DNA of 64,000 nt from an uncultured Opitutales bacterium (GTDB lineage Bacteria > Verrucomicrobiota > Verrucomicrobiia > Opitutales > Intestinicryptomonadaceae). The notes under the pieces are model-generated. The model worked only from the letters and a program-made list of their open reading frames with translations. It ran no database searches and was not told the origin of the DNA. The number at the start of each line of letters is the position of its first letter. The stretch's first letter is position 1. The stretch spans positions 1-64,000 of the forward strand of contig URGP01000002.1 of assembly GCA_900547395.1 (NCBI GenBank), written 5' to 3'. Positions 25,862-34,725 of the stretch are shown here, one piece after another. The position numbers were made by a program, and so were the translations under genes.

Positions 25862-28800
25862 GATAATTTTTAATAACGAACGAACACTTGCAAGCGCGGG
25901 GTCGGGGAAAACCTATAAACTTACAAACCGCATAATCGCGCTTGTCGCGGGCGGCGCAAAGCCAAAGGAAATTTGCGCACTCACATTCACGCGAAAAGCC
26001 GCGGGGGAATTTTTCGGCAAAACAATGCAAAAGCTTGCCGAAGCCGCCCAAAACGACGCGTACGCAAACAGCCTCTCAAAAGACATCAATAAAATCGCAA
26101 ACATCGGCACTCTTGCAAAAGAGGATTTTGCAAACATACTGGAAAAATTTGCGCATGCCTTGCCCAATTTAAACTTTTCCACAATCGACTCTTTTACGTC
26201 CAAATTCTTAAAGCTCTTTACTTCCGAACTCGGCATAAATGAAGACGTTGAAATCCTCGACGAATTTTCGGAAGATAAAGCCAAAGAAAAGTCTGTTTCA
26301 GAGACTTTGAAAAAGTTTTCAGGCGACTCTTCCACGATTGCCACATTTGCGCAGGCAATAAAAGAAGCAAGCTTTGGAAAGGACAATAAAAAGATTATTT
26401 CCACCGTTAAAAGTTTTATTGACAAAGCCCATTTTCTCTACCTTATCCAACAGGATAAAAGCCGCTGGAACGCAATAAAGATGAACTTTCCGCTTATCGA
26501 ATGGAATACAGAAGAATATGAAAAAACCACAGAGCTTTTAAAAAGAATTTTTACAGAAAGAGGAAAGGGAATTGTAAAAGGAAAAAGAAATCCCCTTTTT
26601 ACATTTTTTGATAATTCCAATTTTAATAAAATAAATTCACTCTCTTCTATTGTTAATCAAATAGCAGAATCCTTCCGCGAAACAGGCTCGGCAAAAGGCG
26701 TGGAAACCATCGAAGACGACGAATATCCGCTTATCGACCAAAATATTAAACGCCTTTTGTACGCGCAAACAGAACCCGCAAAAAAGGCATTGGCTGCAAT
26801 TTATAAAATAGTTGCCGAATACGAAAAAATTTACGATAAAACCGTGCGCAAGCAGGGGCATTTAAGCTTTAACGACATGACAATTTCAATCGCCAAAAGC
26901 CAAAATCCCGTAGAGCGCAAATTTGCCGAATACAGGTTCGATTCAAGCACAAAACATTGGCTTTTCGACGAGTTTCAAGACACCTCGCGCCTGCAATGGG
27001 AAGTCTTTAAAGACATAATAGACGAAGCCATACAAGACCCCGAAAAATCATTCTACTTCGTTGGCGACATAAAGCAGTCGATTTACGGATGGCGCGGCGG
27101 CGACATGAAGCTTTTCGGTGAAATTTACGAGCATTACAAAAAACATATGTTAGATAACGAGCAAATGAAAACATCTTACCGCTCGTGTCCGGCTATCATA
27201 GATTTTGTAAATCAACTCTTTTCAAACTATCCCCTGCTTAAAACATACTTTGGTGAAAGGACGGAAAATGCTTGGGCTCAAAAATGGGAAAACCACGATT
27301 GCTCTTCAAAAACTCAAAAACAAAAAGGTGAAGTTTCCGTCAAAGTCATTGGAAAAGAAGACGGAAAAGATGCTTTGTTAGACGCCATTTATAATTACAT
27401 AAAAGAAAAAAATCCAATCGCAAGAGGTCTTACTTGCGCCGTTCTTGTTCAAACAAACCCCAAGGCAGAAGATATAATAAGGCATATCAGAGCAAAGGTC
27501 GCAGAGGAAAAAGACGGGGAAAAATCGAACATAAGAGTCGCAAGCGAGCTTGATATAAACATAGCCCAAGACAACCTTGCAATCCCTGCAATTCTCGCGC
27601 TATTAAAATTTGCCTTCCATCCAAGCGATACATTTGCACAAAATTACGTTTCAATGTCCCCATTAAATTGCGTCTTCAAAAATGCAAAATGGAGGGAAGA
27701 GCTCGGACAAAAAATATCGTCTTTGGGTTTTGAAAAGGCGTTAGAGCCCATTGTAAATATCATATCTGAAAACCTAAAAGATTTCGATGGCTTCACAAAA
27801 AACAGGATAAGCCAATTCATGGAAGCCTGCAAAGATTTCGACAAAGAGCAAAATCGCGACGCCGACGATTTTATCGACTACATCCAAAAGTATAAAATAC
27901 GCGAAGGCGCGGCGTCCGACACCATACAAGTCATGACCATACACAAGTCAAAGGGGCTTGACTTCGACATCGTAATCCTTCCCGAACTCGGCAACACGCA
28001 AGGAGGACATTCCGTAAACTTAAAAAGCAGAAATAACGGAGATGTAGTTTATATGCCGAATAAAAACGTCTGCGAATTTGACGCAAACTTAAAAGAAGTT
28101 GCCGACGAATTTAAAGAACGCGAAAATTTTGAAAAGCTCTGCAAATTATATGTCGCATTAACGAGGGCAAAACGGGCAATCCATATAATTTTAAACAAGA
28201 ACAAAACCGAACCCAAAAGCGAAGGGAACGGAAATTTTGAACATTTCTTGGGAAAATATTTCGGCATTTACGAAAAAGGGAAAGACTTGCGCGGCTTGAA
28301 AACCGATTTGAGCGACGAAGCCTGGATTGAAGATTTCCCCAAAAAGGAAAATCTTTCAGAAATCGAAAAATCGGAAGCCCCGAAAGAAGAATACGAAACC
28401 AAATACGGGCAAATCGAATTTGAATTCGACTTTCTAAACCGAAACTCCGCAAACTTGACAGGGCTTGCCGCGCACTCGATTTTTGAAAATCTAAACGGCA
28501 AAAAGAGCCTTGAAGAAGCCGCCCTTGCCGCAAAAAATCAGTATCTGGATTGCCCCGAAAATTTTAAAGACGCGCTTGAATTAGTCAAAAAATCCCTTGA
28601 AAATGCGGAAATCAAAAAGATTTTCGAGTGCGAAGATTTTTGCGCGGAACTCCCCTACTGCATTTTAAACGGAGACGATGCGGAATGCGGAAGAATTGAC
28701 AGGGTGAACTTCTTTGAAAACCGAACGCGCGCCGAAATAATAGATTTTAAAACCGACGATGCAAGCGAAAGCGAATTGATTTCAAGGCACTCCGCGCAAC

Positions 28801-28907
28801 TGAAACGCTACGCGCACGCCCTCTCAAAATCTTCGGGCATTCCCCTTGAAAAAATCGGGCTTAAAATCCTGTCAGCCCGCAACGCGAAGCTGGTAAAAGT
28901 TTCTTAA
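25854..28907 (+). CDS. addA: AddA/RecB-like UvrD-family helicase-nuclease
   Basis: 1017 residues. Walker A is ASAGSGKT at residues 13-20, followed by CALTFTRKAAGEF, STIDSFTSKFLKLF, Walker B LFDEFQDTS near 371, VGDIKQSIYGWRGGD, TSYRSCPAIIDF and, near 688, VMTIHKSKGLDFDIVILPEL. VALTRAKRAI lies near 767. A C-terminal nuclease domain shows GLAAHSIFENL, GRIDRVNFF near 944 and EIIDFKTDD near 960. With AddB it forms the ATP-driven end-processing nuclease for RecA loading, using two nuclease domains. The length is shorter than B. subtilis AddA (about 1230). The stop overlaps the convergent methyltransferase gene by four bases. Confidence 0.88.
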   Translation: MNKIIFNNERTLASAGSGKTYKLTNRIIALVAGGAKPKEICALTFTRKAAGEFFGKTMQKLAEAAQNDAYANSLSKDINKIANIGTLAKEDFANILEKFAHALPNLNFSTIDSFTSKFLKLFTSELGINEDVEILDEFSEDKAKEKSVSETLKKFSGDSSTIATFAQAIKEASFGKDNKKIISTVKSFIDKAHFLYLIQQDKSRWNAIKMNFPLIEWNTEEYEKTTELLKRIFTERGKGIVKGKRNPLFTFFDNSNFNKINSLSSIVNQIAESFRETGSAKGVETIEDDEYPLIDQNIKRLLYAQTEPAKKALAAIYKIVAEYEKIYDKTVRKQGHLSFNDMTISIAKSQNPVERKFAEYRFDSSTKHWLFDEFQDTSRLQWEVFKDIIDEAIQDPEKSFYFVGDIKQSIYGWRGGDMKLFGEIYEHYKKHMLDNEQMKTSYRSCPAIIDFVNQLFSNYPLLKTYFGERTENAWAQKWENHDCSSKTQKQKGEVSVKVIGKEDGKDALLDAIYNYIKEKNPIARGLTCAVLVQTNPKAEDIIRHIRAKVAEEKDGEKSNIRVASELDINIAQDNLAIPAILALLKFAFHPSDTFAQNYVSMSPLNCVFKNAKWREELGQKISSLGFEKALEPIVNIISENLKDFDGFTKNRISQFMEACKDFDKEQNRDADDFIDYIQKYKIREGAASDTIQVMTIHKSKGLDFDIVILPELGNTQGGHSVNLKSRNNGDVVYMPNKNVCEFDANLKEVADEFKERENFEKLCKLYVALTRAKRAIHIILNKNKTEPKSEGNGNFEHFLGKYFGIYEKGKDLRGLKTDLSDEAWIEDFPKKENLSEIEKSEAPKEEYETKYGQIEFEFDFLNRNSANLTGLAAHSIFENLNGKKSLEEAALAAKNQYLDCPENFKDALELVKKSLENAEIKKIFECEDFCAELPYCILNGDDAECGRIDRVNFFENRTRAEIIDFKTDDASESELISRHSAQLKRYAHALSKSSGIPLEKIGLKILSARNAKLVKVS

Positions 28908-29851
28908 AACCTCGCACCGCATAAAACCTTGAAAGATTCGCCCATGTGCGGAGGCGTCAAAAGCTCCGCAAGGGCGCGCTTTTCAGGGGAAAACACGCCA
29001 ACAGTTTCAACCACGCGCCTGATTTCATTTTGAGAATTTTTCATGAAAAAACTCCCCTGCGCCGCGCACTCCGCAAAGCTAAATCCCTCGGCTTTTAAAA
29101 TATCCAAAAACGGCTCCACTGCAGGGCTGAACGTTATGTCGCATTCGCAAGAGTTTGAAAATATGTCGGAACTTGCGGCGTGCTTTAAATATGTACGCGC
29201 AGTGCCGCGCTCAAAACTTAAAAGCTCTTCAACAGTGCGGAAGTAGTCGGCAAAAATCAAAACGCCCCTCCAACTTTGGCGACATATTTTTTTTAGCAAA
29301 TCCAGCGCGTCAAAAGAAAAATCCAAAATAAATCCTCCGTCCAAATCCCCAAAATACCCGCGCAAATACTCCGCCTCAAAATCCGATGCTTTTTCGTAAA
29401 AAATATCAACCTTGCCGCTTTCTTGAAACCTGCAATACTGCTTTAAAACTTCGCCGCCTGTAAAACAAAACCTGTTAAACGGACGGGCATCCAAAAGCTC
29501 GTTTGAAAAAACAAACAAATTGCCGCACAAATCAAGAGGCTCGCCAATCCTTACCACCTTTGAATTTTCAAACAAATTAAGCTCAGGCTCCGCGCCTATT
29601 TCACAAAATTTGAAATCGCAAATTTCAAAATCGTTAAAATTCGATTTTGCAACATTAAAAAACGCCTCTTTTAAAAGAGCGGAAAAGAGCTTCGGATTTA
29701 AAGACGACGCCGTGTAAAAATCGCCGCGCCTGCCAACCCGACACCTGTCCTTCCTGTAATACCCGAAAACGGAATCGAAAAGACAGAAATCCACATATTC
29801 GCCAACCGACATCGGCGACATCTCAACCAGCCTGCGCAATACCTCGCTCAT
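28904..29851 (-). CDS. MidA/NDUFAF7-like (DUF185) SAM-dependent methyltransferase
   Basis: The N terminus has the family signature MSVGEYVDFCLFDSVFGYY followed by GRRGDFYTASSLNPKLFSALL; later blocks are VFSNELLDARPFNRF, the GGFILDFSF region and a tail with GSFFMKN. Homologues methylate an arginine of complex I subunit NDUFS2 in mitochondria; bacterial targets are unknown. I start at the ATG at 29851 (MSEVLRR), because the upstream extension to 29935 is Cys- and Phe-rich and unlike the family. About 316 residues, slightly short. Confidence 0.78.
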   Translation of the reverse strand: MSEVLRRLVEMSPMSVGEYVDFCLFDSVFGYYRKDRCRVGRRGDFYTASSLNPKLFSALLKEAFFNVAKSNFNDFEICDFKFCEIGAEPELNLFENSKVVRIGEPLDLCGNLFVFSNELLDARPFNRFCFTGGEVLKQYCRFQESGKVDIFYEKASDFEAEYLRGYFGDLDGGFILDFSFDALDLLKKICRQSWRGVLIFADYFRTVEELLSFERGTARTYLKHAASSDIFSNSCECDITFSPAVEPFLDILKAEGFSFAECAAQGSFFMKNSQNEIRRVVETVGVFSPEKRALAELLTPPHMGESFKVLCGARF

Positions 29852-29920
29852 AAAAAAACAAACCCTACAAGCCTCCCCCCGCCCTGTAAAACAAAAAACA
29901 TCGCGATTGCAAAAAATAAA

Positions 29921-30238
29921 AAAATATTGCCACATGCATATAATAATCTCGATGCTATTAAGTAAATGATTGAAAAATATGGAGCAGATGTAAATCTGCC
30001 AGATGAAGACAATACTTTATTACACAATATTGTCAGTTTTGGGAATTTCGACACTCTGAAATATGTAGTTGAAAATTATTCCCCAAATTTGTTCGTAAAA
30101 GATATGTTTGGAAAAACGCTTTTGGAGGTCGTACAAGACATACACACCAACCAAGATAATCATTTTTTTAAATCTCGCACAAAAGAAGAAGATTTAAAAA
30201 TCATAAATTATCTAAAAGATAAATTGGAGTTATAAAAT
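29921..30238 (+). pseudogene. remnant of an ankyrin-repeat gene with an in-frame stop
   Basis: From the ATG at 29966 an 89-codon frame reads ankyrin repeats (MIEKYGADVNLPDEDNTLLH, then FDTLKYVVENYSPNLFVKD, GKTLLEVVQDI). The same frame continues upstream past a TAA at 29963-29965 as LPHAYNNLDAIK, the natural end of the preceding repeat, so the TAA sits where consensus has an aromatic residue. Further upstream the DNA is a poly-A-rich stretch. This looks like the 3' end of a decayed gene, though a short 89-residue protein could still be made. Its AT content exceeds its neighbours'. Confidence 0.6.
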
Positions 30239-30320
30239 ATTTTATGACTGCATAATGTTTTACTCTTTGGATAAAATCAAAGTTTGATGCTAATTTATCA
30301 AGTAAAAGAAAACAAATCGC

Positions 30321-30353
30321 ACAAAAAAAATGCGCACTGTTTAGGTGCGCATT
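30321..30353 (-). terminator. terminator of the kdgK-eda operon
   Basis: Perfect 9-bp stem AATGCGCAC / GTGCGCATT with a seven-base loop; eight T follow on the minus strand, just downstream of the eda stop. Confidence 0.85.
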
Positions 30354-30374
30354 AAAAGTTTAAAAAGGAAGAAT

Positions 30375-31010
30375 TCAACCTTTGATGACTTCTGTTACTT
30401 CGCGGGCGAGGCGTTCGATTTCGGCGAAGTTGCCGCTGTTGATGACGTCGGGCTTTGCAAGCCAAGAGCCACCCACGCCTGCTATCAGTTTGTCGGAAAG
30501 GATTTCCTTTACGTTTGCGCAGGTAATGCCGCCGAGCGGTATGAATTTTACGCCCAAGTGTTTGTAGGGAGCCGCCATTGCGTTTAGGTGTTTCAAGCCG
30601 CCCGTTGTCCCTGCGGGGAAGAATTTAAGGAGAGTGCAATCCAACTCCAATGCCATTTCGATTTCCGAAGGCGTCATAATGCCGGGCCCGAAGAACAGTC
30701 CCGCGTCTTGCGCCGCCTTAACTACGCGCGGATTGATGCCCGGCGACACAGCGAAGTCTGCGCCTGCTTCAACCACTTGCTTTACCTGTTCGGGCTTCAA
30801 AACCGTTCCCGCCGCGACGGTCACGCCTTCGACTTCCCCGCGTATTCTGCGGATTGCCTCCAATGCAGCAGGGGTGCGCAGGGTAAGTTCGATTGCCGTA
30901 ACGCCGCCCGCTTTTAGCGCATTTGCGACAGGCACTGCGTCTTTTGCGTTGTCGATTGTCAAAACCGCGATGATTTTCTTTTCTTCAATAATTTTACGAA
31001 TATCTGCCAT
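30375..31010 (-). CDS. eda: 2-keto-3-deoxy-6-phosphogluconate aldolase
   Basis: Cleaves KDPG to pyruvate and glyceraldehyde 3-phosphate, the last step of hexuronate breakdown. Class I aldolase TIM barrel of 211 residues: IELTLRTPAALEAIR with the catalytic Glu near residue 41, VAAGTVLKPEQV, ADFAVSPG, the Schiff-base Lys in TLLKFFPAGTTGG near residue 129, and FIPLGGI. AAGG stands shortly before the ATG. It lies 14 bases after kdgK, so both are one operon, with a strong terminator at its end. Confidence 0.95.
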   Translation of the reverse strand: MADIRKIIEEKKIIAVLTIDNAKDAVPVANALKAGGVTAIELTLRTPAALEAIRRIRGEVEGVTVAAGTVLKPEQVKQVVEAGADFAVSPGINPRVVKAAQDAGLFFGPGIMTPSEIEMALELDCTLLKFFPAGTTGGLKHLNAMAAPYKHLGVKFIPLGGITCANVKEILSDKLIAGVGGSWLAKPDVINSGNFAEIERLAREVTEVIKG

Positions 31011-31024
31011 AACTGCCTTTCAAA

Positions 31025-32119
31025 TTATCTTTGCACGCGCGCCGAACCGCCGCTTGCGAGTTTCTTGACTTCCGCGAGGCGGGCTGACGATGTGTCGCCC
31101 GGGGTGGTCATTGCCAAGGCTCCGTGCGCCGCGCCGAAATCGACCGCCATTTGCGGGTCGCCAAGCTCCATAAGCCCGTAAATGAAGCCCGAAGCGAAGC
31201 TGTCGCCGCCGCCTACCCTGTCGAAAATTTCAAGCCCGGGGCGTTTTTTCGATTCAAAAAATTCGCCGCCATGCCAGCAGATTGCGCTCCAATCGTTTAC
31301 GGTCGCGCTCTTTACTTCGCGCAAGGTCGTGCCGATAGCCTTGAAATTCGGATAGGCTTTCACGACCTGCCCTATCATTTTTTTGAAGGACTCAACCTGA
31401 ACGTTCGATACGTCCGCGCCCAAGCCTTCAACTTCAAAGCCTAAGCATGCGGTGAAGTCCTCTTCGTTGCCAATCATGACATCGACGTATTTTGCGATTT
31501 CCTTGTTGACTTCCTGAGCCTTTGCGTGCCCGCCGACGCTCTTCCAAAGCGACGGGCGGTAATTCAAGTCGTATGAAATCACGGTGCCGTGTTTGCGCGC
31601 GGCTTTCATGGCTTCAATAACGACTTCGGGGGCTGTTTCGGAAAGAGCCGCAAAAATCCCGCCCGTATGGAGCCATCTTACGCCGTCTTCACCGAAGATT
31701 TTTTCCCAGTCGAAGTCGCCCGCCTTTAATTTAGAGCATGCGGAATTGCCGCGGTCGGAACAGCCCACCGCACCGCGCACGCCGAAGCCGCGCTCGGTGA
31801 AGTTCAATGGATTGCGCACGTTTTTGCCTACGCCGTCGCTTTCAAACCACTTGACGTATTTCATGTCAACGCCGCCCTGCAAGATGAAGTCTTCAAGCAA
31901 ATAGCCGATTTCGTTTTCGACAAACGCGCTCGCAAGAGCAGCCCTAAGCCCGAAACAGCGGCGCAAGCCCCTTGCAACATTGTATTCTCCGCCGCCTTCC
32001 CACGCGGTGAAACTGCGGGCAATGCGCGTGCGCGTATCGCCCGGGTCGAGGCGCAGCATCACTTCGCCAAGAGACAAAATATCGTATTTGCAATCGTTTG
32101 AGGACTTAACTTTAATCAT
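31025..32119 (-). CDS. kdgK: 2-keto-3-deoxygluconate kinase, PfkB family
   Basis: Phosphorylates KDG to KDPG. N-terminal LSLGEVMLRLDP and GGGEYNVARGLRR are PfkB sugar-binding blocks. GVGGGDSFASGF-type catalytic motif appears as DRVGGGDSFASGF near residue 308 with the catalytic Asp. 364 residues, longer than many PfkB kinases but normal for the KdgK group with an insertion near residues 105-125. It sits between the lacI-type gene and eda on the same strand; 86 bases separate it from the regulator gene. Confidence 0.92.
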   Translation of the reverse strand: MIKVKSSNDCKYDILSLGEVMLRLDPGDTRTRIARSFTAWEGGGEYNVARGLRRCFGLRAALASAFVENEIGYLLEDFILQGGVDMKYVKWFESDGVGKNVRNPLNFTERGFGVRGAVGCSDRGNSACSKLKAGDFDWEKIFGEDGVRWLHTGGIFAALSETAPEVVIEAMKAARKHGTVISYDLNYRPSLWKSVGGHAKAQEVNKEIAKYVDVMIGNEEDFTACLGFEVEGLGADVSNVQVESFKKMIGQVVKAYPNFKAIGTTLREVKSATVNDWSAICWHGGEFFESKKRPGLEIFDRVGGGDSFASGFIYGLMELGDPQMAVDFGAAHGALAMTTPGDTSSARLAEVKKLASGGSARVQR

Positions 32120-32205
32120 ATTGGTAATTTTTTGTTGATGTGTTTAAAGATTTTCAAAAAAGACAAAAAACACAAGCATTTTTTAAAAAATCGAAAGCTC
32201 AGAAA

Positions 32206-33186
32206 TCAGCTTCTTACAGAAGATGTGCGGATAACCAGTTCGCCCTCGCAATCGAAATGCCCGTTGCCCTGTCCTTTCGCGACTGCGTAGAACGCCTTGC
32301 GCACCGCTATGTCAACCGACTGGCGGTAGGACGTGATGGACGGCATAAAGCATGCGGAAGTTGAAATATCGTCAAAACCGGTTATCAGAATATCATGCGG
32401 AACGCGAATGCCCGCCTGTGCAAAGCGTTTTATTATGCTCATTGCAATGACGTCGGAAGCGCAGACAACTGCGTCGGGCAAATCGCCCTTTTTCAAGATT
32501 ATTTCAGCCAAATCGACGCCCGAATCCATATCGTTTTCGCAAAGGCTGTTTAGCGAATACGCCTGCGCGAACCTTTCACCGGTGAAAGAATTTAAAAATG
32601 CCGTTTCCCTTCGGGAATGGATGGATGTGTTTCGGCGGGCAAAAACAACTTTTGAAACTTTTTGCTCCAAAAGATGGCTTCTGATTGAGTTCATCGCCAA
32701 ATTTTCGTCAACCGATGCCGAAAGCTTCAACTCGCCGTCCTCTCCGTGCCCGATTCTTGCAATCGGGATTTCCTTGAAATCGGAAAGCCACGACATGTTG
32801 CCGTATGAGCCGACGATTATGATGCCATCGACATTGTGCTTGTAAAGCGGGCGCAAACTCTGCTCGGAAACGGAGCGGTTTGTAAGCCCCACCAAAAGTA
32901 TTGAGAAATTTTCATCGTTTGCGACTTTTTGAAGCTCGCCTATCACCTTCGTAAAAAACGGGTCGTAAAAGTCGTAAACCACCACCCCGATTGTCGCGCT
33001 CTTTTTGCCTTTCAAGGAAAGCGCAGCAAGGCTCGGAACATAGTTCATCTTTTTTGCAAGGCTTTCAACTTCTTTGATGATTTCGCTTCTTATGCCGATT
33101 TCTTCCGCTCTGCCCGACAGAACCCTCGAAACCAAAGAGGTTGAAACTCCCAATTTTTTCGCTATGTCTTTTTGCGTGACCTTCAT
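32206..33186 (-). CDS. LacI-family transcriptional regulator of the hexuronate locus
   Basis: N-terminal LacI helix-turn-helix (VTQKDIAKKLGVSTSLVSRV, residues 3-22) and hinge segment (YVPSLAALSLKGKK), then a periplasmic-binding-protein-like effector domain (IGVVVYDFYDPFF; AVVCASDVIAMSIIKRFAQ; GFDDISTSACFMPSITSYRQ). Divergent from uxaC with about 110 bases between, so it most likely controls both the uxaC operon and the kdgK-eda genes in response to a hexuronate or pathway intermediate. The effector is inferred from position only. Confidence 0.9.
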   Translation of the reverse strand: MKVTQKDIAKKLGVSTSLVSRVLSGRAEEIGIRSEIIKEVESLAKKMNYVPSLAALSLKGKKSATIGVVVYDFYDPFFTKVIGELQKVANDENFSILLVGLTNRSVSEQSLRPLYKHNVDGIIIVGSYGNMSWLSDFKEIPIARIGHGEDGELKLSASVDENLAMNSIRSHLLEQKVSKVVFARRNTSIHSRRETAFLNSFTGERFAQAYSLNSLCENDMDSGVDLAEIILKKGDLPDAVVCASDVIAMSIIKRFAQAGIRVPHDILITGFDDISTSACFMPSITSYRQSVDIAVRKAFYAVAKGQGNGHFDCEGELVIRTSSVRS

Positions 33187-33257
33187 AGAAACTGAATATA
33201 TAAATTTTCCCCATTCTGCAAAAGCGGGCGCGTTTTGTCGAGTTTTTAAATAAAAAA

Positions 33258-33289
33258 GATTGACTATGTGTTCAATCGAATGAGATTAT
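33258..33289 (+). promoter_or_regulatory. candidate uxaC promoter overlapped by a palindromic operator
   Basis: GATTGA (33258-33263) and TCAATC (33272-33277) are inverted halves eight bases apart, a spacing usual for LacI-family sites. The same stretch holds TTGACT (33260-33265), 18 bases before GATTAT (33284-33289), a possible -35/-10 pair. A repressor bound there would block RNA polymerase. The -10 lies only 11 bases before the uxaC ATG. Confidence 0.45.
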
Positions 33290-33300
33290 AAAAAGTGCTT

Positions 33301-34704
33301 ATGGTACATTTTATAAACGACAATTTTCTTTTGCTAAACGAAACATCGAAAGAGTTGTATTTCAAATACGCAAAACCGATGCCCATCATAGACTTCCACT
33401 GCCATCTCCCTCCACAGGAGATTGCCGAAGACAAGCACTGGGAAAACATCGCCCAAGTTTTTTTGGGCGGCGACCACTACAAGTGGCGCGCAATGCGCTC
33501 AAACGGCATTGACGAAAAATTCATAACAGGCGACGCCTCAGACCGCGAAAAGTTTGAAAAATTCGCGGAAACAATGCCAAAACTTTTGAGAAATCCCATC
33601 TACCACTGGACCCATCTTGAACTCGCGCGCTTTTTCGGCATAGACGACGTTCTGCTAAGCCCGAAAACATCCGACGAAATTTGGAGCCGCGCAAACGAAG
33701 TCCTGCAAAACGGGCTTGGCGCGAGAAAGTGCATGAAAGTCGCCTACGACGTAAAAACCGTATGCACCACCGACGATCCCGCAAGCGACTTGAAATACCA
33801 TAAGCAAATAGCAAAAGAAAACATCGGCGTAAAAGTCCTGCCGACTTTCCGACCCGACAAGGCGCATTCAGTCGAAGCTCCGCAAGCTTTTGCCTCATAC
33901 ATGAAAGAGCTTGGCGAAAGCGCAAACATTGAAATCGAAAAATTTGAAGACCTGATTGCAGCTCTCAAAAACCGCCACGACTATTTCCACTCAATGGGTT
34001 GCCGAATGTCCGACAACGGCGTTCCCACCCTCTGGCACGAAGAGGCGTCCGAAAGCGAATTGGACGCGATTTTAAAAACCGCCATGTCGGGAAAGCCCGT
34101 TTCCGAAAAAGAGCTTGCGCAGTTTAAAAGCGCGGTTTTAACGCAGTGCGCGATTATGGACTACGACTGCGGCTGGACTCGCCAGCTCCACATAGGACCA
34201 ATGCGCAACAATAACGCAAAAATGCTAAAATCCATCGGGGTTGACACGGGTTTTGACTCAATCGGAGAAGCAAATTTCGCGCTTCCGCTTTCAAGGCACT
34301 TGGACAATCTGAATTCGATGGACGCGCTCGGCAAAACAATTCTTTACAATCTGCACCCGAAAGACACTGAAATGCTCGCCACGATGGCGGGAAATTTCCA
34401 AGACAGTCTCTGCCCGGGGAAAATCCAATACGGCGCGGGATGGTGGTTCTTGGACCAGATTGACGGCATGAAAAAACAGACGGAAGCCCTTTCTTCACTC
34501 GGACTTTTAAGTAGGTTTGTGGGAATGCTCACAGACTCGCGCTCATTCCTTTCCTACTCGCGCCACGAATATTACCGCAGAATTTTGTGCAATCTGTTGG
34601 GAGACGAAATGGAAAAGGGCATTTTGCCGAACGATTTGGAGCTTGTCGGTCAAATGGTTTCCGACATATCATACAACAACGCCGCAAACTATTTCAAATT
34701 CTAA
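33301..34704 (+). CDS. uxaC: glucuronate isomerase UxaC
   Basis: Converts D-glucuronate to D-fructuronate (or galacturonate to tagaturonate). Amidohydrolase-like fold with PMPIIDFHCHLPPQEIAED near residue 26 (metal-binding HxH), GGDHYKWRAMRSNGI near 60, CTTDDP near 160, VLPTFRPDK near 181, and MLTDSRSFLSYSRHEYYRRI near the C terminus. About 467 residues, as expected. The ATG at 33301 fits the family start; a GTG two codons earlier (33295) is also open. No Shine-Dalgarno is visible, and the candidate promoter is so close that the mRNA may be leaderless. Confidence 0.95.
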   Translation: MVHFINDNFLLLNETSKELYFKYAKPMPIIDFHCHLPPQEIAEDKHWENIAQVFLGGDHYKWRAMRSNGIDEKFITGDASDREKFEKFAETMPKLLRNPIYHWTHLELARFFGIDDVLLSPKTSDEIWSRANEVLQNGLGARKCMKVAYDVKTVCTTDDPASDLKYHKQIAKENIGVKVLPTFRPDKAHSVEAPQAFASYMKELGESANIEIEKFEDLIAALKNRHDYFHSMGCRMSDNGVPTLWHEEASESELDAILKTAMSGKPVSEKELAQFKSAVLTQCAIMDYDCGWTRQLHIGPMRNNNAKMLKSIGVDTGFDSIGEANFALPLSRHLDNLNSMDALGKTILYNLHPKDTEMLATMAGNFQDSLCPGKIQYGAGWWFLDQIDGMKKQTEALSSLGLLSRFVGMLTDSRSFLSYSRHEYYRRILCNLLGDEMEKGILPNDLELVGQMVSDISYNNAANYFKF

Positions 34705-34714
34705 TACAACTTAC

Positions 34715-34720
34715 AGGAGG
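34715..34720 (+). promoter_or_regulatory. strong Shine-Dalgarno AGGAGG of the first Gfo/Idh gene
   Basis: AGGAGG lies five bases before the ATG at 34726, a near-perfect anti-16S match in a genome stretch where many genes show none. It fixes that start. Confidence 0.8.
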
Positions 34721-34725
34721 AAAAT

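Noticed and set aside
32195..32212. Terminator hairpin at the end of the lacI-type gene
   Set aside because: The stem is only five base pairs and overlaps the stop codon; too weak to call.
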